From DATKSS01 sp049582065 (GTDB lineage Bacteria; Chloroflexota; Dormibacteria; Dormibacterales; Dormibacteraceae): a stretch of 7,860 bases of DNA. A program made the translations under genes and the position numbers. The notes beneath the pieces were generated by a model that saw only the letters and a program-made list of their open reading frames with translations, was not told the DNA's origin and did not search any database. Positions 3,752-7,860 of this stretch are shown here, piece by piece. The stretch covers positions 1 to 7,860 of the forward strand of contig JBAUTF010000260.1 in the NCBI GenBank assembly GCA_049582065.1, given 5' to 3'. Within the stretch, counting starts at the first letter, position 1. Every line of letters begins with the position of its first letter.

Positions 3752-6568
3752 ATGGCCAAGAATCTCACCGACCTCGCCGCAACCCGCAGCAAGAACGGGA
3801 ACTCTGCCAAAAACGCAGCCAAGGGACTCCGTTTCGGCCGCCACTTCACGCCCGAGGGGAGCCACGCCTACGACCTCGTCGAGTGGGAGCGCCGCACCGC
3901 GGCCATAACCGGCGAGAAGGGCCAGGTCATCTTCGAGCAGAAGGACGTCGAGGTCCCCCGCTCCTGGTCGCAGCTGGCGATCAACGTGGTCGCCCAGAAG
4001 TACTTCCGGGGGCCGGCTACCCCGGAGCGCGAGACCAGCGTCCGCCAGATCATCGACCGGGTCGTCGACACCCTGGCCCGATGGGGCCGGGAGGGCGGCT
4101 ACTTCGCGGCCGAAGAGGACGCCGAGAACTGGGCCGAGGAGCTTCGCTACCTGCTGGTCACCCAGCAGGCCTCGTTCAACAGCCCGGTCTGGTTCAACAT
4201 CGGGGTACCGGGGCGCTCCCAGCAGGGCTCCGCCTGCTTCATCAACTCCGTCCAGGACTCGATGGAGTCGATCCTCGACCTGGCCAAGACCGAAGGCATG
4301 CTGTTCAAGTTCGGCAGCGGCACCGGTACGAACCTTTCCGTGCTGCGCTCGTCCAAGGAGCAGCTGTCCGGCGGCGGCACCGCCTCGGGCCCGGTCTCCT
4401 TCATGAAGGGCTACGACTCCTTCGCCGGCTCGATCAAGTCCGGCGGGACCACGCGGCGCGCGGCCAAGATGGTCATCCTCAACGCCGACCACCCCGACAT
4501 CCTCGACTTCATCCGCTGCAAGGCGGAGGAGGAGAAGAAGGCCTGGGCGCTCATCGAGGCCGGATACAACGTCGGCTTCAACGTGCCCGGCGGCGCGTAC
4601 GACTCGGTCCAGTTCCAGAACGCCAACCACTCCGTTCGCATCAGCGACGAGTTCATGGAAGCGCTGGTCGACGACAAGCCCTGGAAGACCAAAGCCGTCG
4701 TCGATGGCCGGGTGATCGACACCTACAAGGCCAAAGACATGTGGCGCGAGATCGCCGAGGCCGCCTGGATCTGCGGTGATCCCGGGCTGCAGTTCGACAC
4801 CACCATCCAGGACTGGAACGTGGTGCCCAACACCGGGCGCATCAACGCCACGAACCCCTGCTCCGAGTTCGTGTTCCTGGACGACACCGCGTGCAACCTG
4901 CTGTCGCTCAACCTGATGAAGTTCCAGGCCGATGACGGGACGTTTGACGTCGACCAGTTCCGCCGCGCGGTGGACATCTGCTTCACCGGGCAAGAGATCC
5001 TCGTTTCCAACGCCTCTTACCCCACTCCTGCTATCGGTAAGAACTCCGAGGCCCTGCGCCCCCTCGGCCTCGGTTACGCCAACCTGGGCGCCCTGCTGAT
5101 GTCCATGGGTCTCGCCTACGACTCCGACGAGGGTCGCCGCTTCGCGGGCGGAATCACAGCGATCATGACCGGCCGCGCATTCGCGCAGTCGGCCCGCATG
5201 GCACAGGTCAAGGGTCCTTTCAGCGAGTACGCCAAGAACCGGGAACCGATGCTGCGGGTCATGGAGAAGCACCGCCAGGCGGCGCACCAGCTCTCGACTT
5301 CGCCCGAGTCACAGGACGTCGTCGACGCAGCGCGAGAGACATGGGACGAGGCGGTCAAGCTCGGCCGAGCCCACGGCTACCGCAACGCCCAGGCGACGGT
5401 GCTGGCTCCGACCGGGACCATCGGCCTGATGATGGACTGCGACACCACGGGCATCGAGCCCGACCTCGCGCTGGTCAAGTACAAGAAGCTCGTGGGCGGC
5501 GGCCTGCTGAAGATCGTCAACACGACCGTGCCGGCGGCACTCCGCAAGCTCGGCTACGACGAGAAGCAGGCGAAGGAGATCGTCGAGTACATCGACGAGA
5601 ACGACACCATCGAAGGCGCGCCCCAGCTGCTCGACGAGCACCTGAAGGTCTTCGACTGCGCGTTCAAGCCGGTCAAGGGCAGCCGCTCGATCGCCCCGAT
5701 GGGCCACGTCCGGATGATGGCGGCCGTGCAGCCGTTCATCTCGGGCTCGATGTCCAAGACCGTCAACCTCCCGAGCGACGCGACCGTCGAGGACATCCAG
5801 CAGACCTACTTCGAGTCCTGGAAGCTGGGCCTCAAATGCATCGCGATCTACCGTGACGGATGCAAGCGCTCACAGCCTCTGTCGACCTCGCTCGACAAGG
5901 AGAAGAAGAAGGCTGCCGTCGCCGACCAGGTCGAGTACCGTGTCGTCCGGCGCAAGCTACCCGACGAGCGCAAGGCGCTCACGCACAAGTTCGACATCCA
6001 GGGCCACGAGGGCTACCTCACAGTCGGCATGTTCGAGGACGGCACCCCCGGCGAGCTCTTCGTGACGATGGCCAAGGAGGGCTCGACGATCTCAGGCCTC
6101 ATGGACGCCTTCGCGACCCAGACCTCCTACGCCCTCCAGTTCGGTGTTCCGCTGAAGTTCATGGTCGACAAGTTCAGCCACATGCGCTTCGAGCCCTCCG
6201 GGTTCACCAAGAACCAGGAGATCCCGATCGCGAAATCGATCGTTGACTACATCTTCCGCTGGATGGCGAGCCACTTCCTCCCCGTCGAAGAGCAGGACGA
6301 GGTCGGCATCATCCGCCGCGACCCGCCGGCCGAGACGGCTTCGGCCGCTACCGCGCTGTCAGGAGAGACCAAGGCCGCGCCGAGCGTAACCGAGCTGAAG
6401 GTGATCGCCTCACCGACGACCCATGGCAACGGGCATGGCGGCTCGGTCCAGAAGATCGCCTTCGTCAACACCGACGCGCCGGCGTGCCCCGACTGCGGGG
6501 CGATCACGGTGCGATCGGGCTCGTGCTACAAGTGCCTGAACTGCGGAGCGACCACCGGCTGCAGCTGA
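3752..6568 (+). CDS. nrdJ: Class II (adenosylcobalamin-dependent) ribonucleotide reductase
   Basis: A 938-residue cytoplasmic reductase that makes deoxyribonucleotides, using adenosylcobalamin to generate a Cys thiyl radical, so it works with or without oxygen. The N-terminal class II domain (about 24-130: GLRFGRHFTPEG..., WERRTAAI, KYFRG) leads into the alpha/beta barrel. The active site NPCSE is complete: N368, C370 (thiyl) and E372. C162 (GSACF) and C381 are the redox pair; the C370-to-C381 spacing of 11 matches Thermotoga NrdJ. APTGTIG is at 552-558. A TSCPD-type domain follows (about 730-845), then a Ser/Thr/Ala linker, and a C-terminal cysteine cluster (C912, C915, C925, C928, C931, C937) that acts as zinc ribbon and disulphide shuttle. 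No N-terminal ATP cone is seen. The start is ATG 3752; TTG 3728 lies upstream of the Shine-Dalgarno. Length and sequence fit actinobacterial NrdJ. The gene ends at an intrinsic terminator and is likely monocistronic. Confidence 0.97.
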   Translation: MAKNLTDLAATRSKNGNSAKNAAKGLRFGRHFTPEGSHAYDLVEWERRTAAITGEKGQVIFEQKDVEVPRSWSQLAINVVAQKYFRGPATPERETSVRQIIDRVVDTLARWGREGGYFAAEEDAENWAEELRYLLVTQQASFNSPVWFNIGVPGRSQQGSACFINSVQDSMESILDLAKTEGMLFKFGSGTGTNLSVLRSSKEQLSGGGTASGPVSFMKGYDSFAGSIKSGGTTRRAAKMVILNADHPDILDFIRCKAEEEKKAWALIEAGYNVGFNVPGGAYDSVQFQNANHSVRISDEFMEALVDDKPWKTKAVVDGRVIDTYKAKDMWREIAEAAWICGDPGLQFDTTIQDWNVVPNTGRINATNPCSEFVFLDDTACNLLSLNLMKFQADDGTFDVDQFRRAVDICFTGQEILVSNASYPTPAIGKNSEALRPLGLGYANLGALLMSMGLAYDSDEGRRFAGGITAIMTGRAFAQSARMAQVKGPFSEYAKNREPMLRVMEKHRQAAHQLSTSPESQDVVDAARETWDEAVKLGRAHGYRNAQATVLAPTGTIGLMMDCDTTGIEPDLALVKYKKLVGGGLLKIVNTTVPAALRKLGYDEKQAKEIVEYIDENDTIEGAPQLLDEHLKVFDCAFKPVKGSRSIAPMGHVRMMAAVQPFISGSMSKTVNLPSDATVEDIQQTYFESWKLGLKCIAIYRDGCKRSQPLSTSLDKEKKKAAVADQVEYRVVRRKLPDERKALTHKFDIQGHEGYLTVGMFEDGTPGELFVTMAKEGSTISGLMDAFATQTSYALQFGVPLKFMVDKFSHMRFEPSGFTKNQEIPIAKSIVDYIFRWMASHFLPVEEQDEVGIIRRDPPAETASAATALSGETKAAPSVTELKVIASPTTHGNGHGGSVQKIAFVNTDAPACPDCGAITVRSGSCYKCLNCGATTGCS

Positions 6569-6593
6569 GGACACGCTAGAAGACGAATCCAAA

Positions 6594-6626
6594 GGGCTCC
6601 TGCATTGCGCCGGAGCCCCTCTTTTT
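6594..6626 (+). terminator. Intrinsic terminator of nrdJ
   Basis: GGGCTCC (6594-6600) and GGAGCCC (6612-6618) form a perfect 7-bp stem with an 11-nt loop, followed by CTCTTTTT (6619-6626). It begins 25 bases after the nrdJ stop. Read on the minus strand the stem is followed only by TTT, so it would be a weaker stop for the converging GNAT operon, which also has a 5-bp GGAGG/CCTCC stem right at its stop codon (6653-6668). Confidence 0.85.
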
Positions 6627-6667
6627 GCCCCGATCCACAGACGGACGGGCTCGGAGGAGTTCGCCTC

Positions 6668-7339
6668 CTAGACCGGCAGCCCGCCGCGGATCTCCGCCAG
6701 GGTGCGTCGCTGTTTCCCTTCCGAGTCGAAGTTGGACGGCGCCAGCCACTGCTCGAAGGCGGCTCTGCGAGAGGGCCACTCGACATCGATGATCGAGAAC
6801 CAGGCCGTGTCCCGATTGCGATCCTTGATCACCATGTGCTGCCGGAAGGTTCCTTCATACGTGAAGCCAAACCGCTCTGCGGCGCGGCGGGAGGACGCGT
6901 TGAGCGAGTCGCACTTCCACTCCAGGCGCCGGTAGCCCAGGTCGTCGAAGGCGTGATGGGCGAGCAGGAAGATCGCCTCGGTGGCCTGCCTGGTGCGCTG
7001 GAGTGACGGCGCGAACCAGATGTGACCGATCTCGATCACTCCGTGAGCCGGCTCGATGCGCAGGTAGCTCGCCATACCACGCGCGGCATGCTCTGCGCGA
7101 TCGACCACGGCGAAGAACAGCGGATCACTCGAAGCCGCCCTGGCCTCGAGCCATGAGGTGAACGAGGCAAGGGAGTCGAACGGCCCATAGGCGAGGTAGG
7201 TCCAGATGTCGTCGGCGCGGCGCGACGCCTCGAAAAGATCGCGCGCTTGGCGAGCTGGGTCCACGGGTTCGAGCCGCACCAGCTCTCCGTCCAGCGGGGT
7301 TCGCTCGGGCGGCCGCGCTCCCTGCCAGTTCAGGCTCAC
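6668..7339 (-). CDS. GNAT N-acetyltransferase (RimJ/RimL-like)
   Basis: A 223-residue GCN5-related acetyltransferase of the Acetyltransf_3 type, which moves an acetyl group from acetyl-CoA to an amine. Visible marks are the entry strand LVRLEPVD (20-27), AVVDRAEHAARGMASYLRI, the core strand VIEIGHIWFAP (101-111), the CoA-pyrophosphate loop LQRTRQATEA (113-122), then LGYRRLEWKCDSLNASSRRAAERFGF (134-159), split here by residues, ending in FTYEGTFRQH. This block is strongly conserved in a family found across bacteria. The acceptor is unknown; N-terminal or small-molecule targets both occur. The GTG start (7337-7339) overlaps the SDR stop (7336-7338) as GTGA, so translation is probably coupled, and no clear Shine-Dalgarno is seen. 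It ends with TAG at 6668-6670, facing the nrdJ terminator. Confidence 0.9.
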   Translation of the reverse strand: MSLNWQGARPPERTPLDGELVRLEPVDPARQARDLFEASRRADDIWTYLAYGPFDSLASFTSWLEARAASSDPLFFAVVDRAEHAARGMASYLRIEPAHGVIEIGHIWFAPSLQRTRQATEAIFLLAHHAFDDLGYRRLEWKCDSLNASSRRAAERFGFTYEGTFRQHMVIKDRNRDTAWFSIIDVEWPSRRAAFEQWLAPSNFDSEGKQRRTLAEIRGGLPV

Positions 7340-7860
7340 CAGAACTGGGCCCCACCGTTAACGACGATCATCTGGCCGGTCACGAAATCGCTGTCCTCAG
7401 AAAGCAGGTAGACGAGCGTTCCTTCGAGGTCTTCCGGCAGCTCGTCGCGGGCGATGCTACGTGATTCTCGCGCGGCCGCGATGAACGAGTCCGGATAGAT
7501 CGTGCGGACGCCGTCTGTGACCGTCAGGCCAGGCGCGATCGAGTTGACATTGATCCCGTCGGGTCCCAGCTCACGTGCGAGCACGCGAGTGAGGGCGAAC
7601 ACCGCTCCCTTGGACATCACGTAGTGCGCGAGCCCGGGAGGACCGGCCAGCAAAGCGCCAGAGGCCATGTTGACGATCTTGCCGGCGCCGCGACGGCGCA
7701 TATGGGGTACAGCCGCCTGGCACATCAGAAACGGCCCGCGCGCGTTGACCGCGAGCACGCGGTCGAACTCTGCCGGCTCGATCTCCTCGAACGGCCGGTT
7801 GCGAAGCGTGGAGAAAACCGCAGCGTTGTTGACGAGCCCATCGATTCCGCCCAGGCGCGA
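7336..7860 (-). CDS. Short-chain dehydrogenase/reductase, N-terminus outside window
   Basis: The frame is open from the right edge to TGA at 7336-7338; 174 residues are visible and the start lies beyond 7860. The GTG at 7758 reads VLAVNARGPF, inside the conserved fold, so it is not the real start. In window codon numbering it carries GLVNNAA (8-14), N39, S67 in NMAS, Y80 and K84 in YVMSK, then PGPDG-INVNSIAPG and a C-terminal GQMIVVNGG, which is typical of an NAD(P)-dependent SDR. The Rossmann TGxxxGxG motif lies outside the window. The substrate is unknown. It forms an operon with the downstream GNAT gene through a 4-base overlap. Confidence 0.9.
   Translation of the reverse strand, partial: SRLGGIDGLVNNAAVFSTLRNRPFEEIEPAEFDRVLAVNARGPFLMCQAAVPHMRRRGAGKIVNMASGALLAGPPGLAHYVMSKGAVFALTRVLARELGPDGINVNSIAPGLTVTDGVRTIYPDSFIAAARESRSIARDELPEDLEGTLVYLLSEDSDFVTGQMIVVNGGAQFW

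Noticed and set aside
3536..5287. 583-codon open frame on the minus strand, opposite nrdJ
   Set aside because: Its sequence is low-complexity Gly/Val/Leu/Asp/Arg of the kind produced antisense to GC-rich genes, and nrdJ on the other strand has every catalytic residue.
6653..6668. GGAGG/CCTCC hairpin at the GNAT stop as a terminator
   Set aside because: Only 5 bp and no T-run on the minus strand, so not listed as a feature.

Overview
The window is about 7.9 kb of high-GC bacterial chromosome packed with ordinary cellular genes. No mobile element, phage gene, CRISPR array, rRNA or tRNA was found. The best lineage clue is the large ribonucleotide reductase, which closely resembles the cobalamin-dependent NrdJ of Actinomycetota such as Streptomyces. 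Gene starts that look leaderless and frequent GTG starts also fit a high-GC actinobacterial or Chloroflexota/Dormibacterota-like organism, but the phylum cannot be fixed from this sequence alone. Six of the eight genes with a visible stop end in TAG, which is unusual for a GC-rich genome.

Layout, left to right. (1) The C-terminal part of a PPOX-fold flavin or F420 protein (+), whose N-terminus is cut by the window edge. (2) A short-chain dehydrogenase/reductase (-), tail to tail with gene 1; the two stop codons share one CTAG. (3) A Nudix hydrolase (+), divergent from gene 2. (4) A dCMP/cytidine deaminase-family protein (-), convergent with gene 3 across 7 bases. (5) RmuC (+), divergent from gene 4 over 57 bases and probably read from a leaderless mRNA. 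(6) A 320-base non-coding region holding the control region of (7) nrdJ, the 938-residue class II ribonucleotide reductase, which ends at a clear intrinsic terminator. (8) A minus-strand operon in which a second SDR (N-terminus outside the window) overlaps a GNAT acetyltransferase by GTGA.

The functional core is DNA-precursor metabolism. NrdJ makes deoxyribonucleotides, and the deaminase can convert dCMP to dUMP for thymidylate synthesis. RmuC is a DNA-recombination-associated protein, and the Nudix enzyme might be a nucleotide-sanitising partner, though its substrate cannot be read from sequence.

The most interesting part is the nrdJ control region. It has a near-consensus sigma-70 promoter with its -35 box in the loop of a perfect 7-bp inverted repeat. 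Just upstream is a pair of NrdR-box-like sites 32 bp apart. The 5' leader (about 154 nt) can fold into a 15-bp hairpin or, using the 3' arm of that same hairpin, into a 14-bp helix that buries the Shine-Dalgarno sequence. This is a candidate switch controlling reductase synthesis. It is inferred by eye from base pairing and no folding calculation was run.
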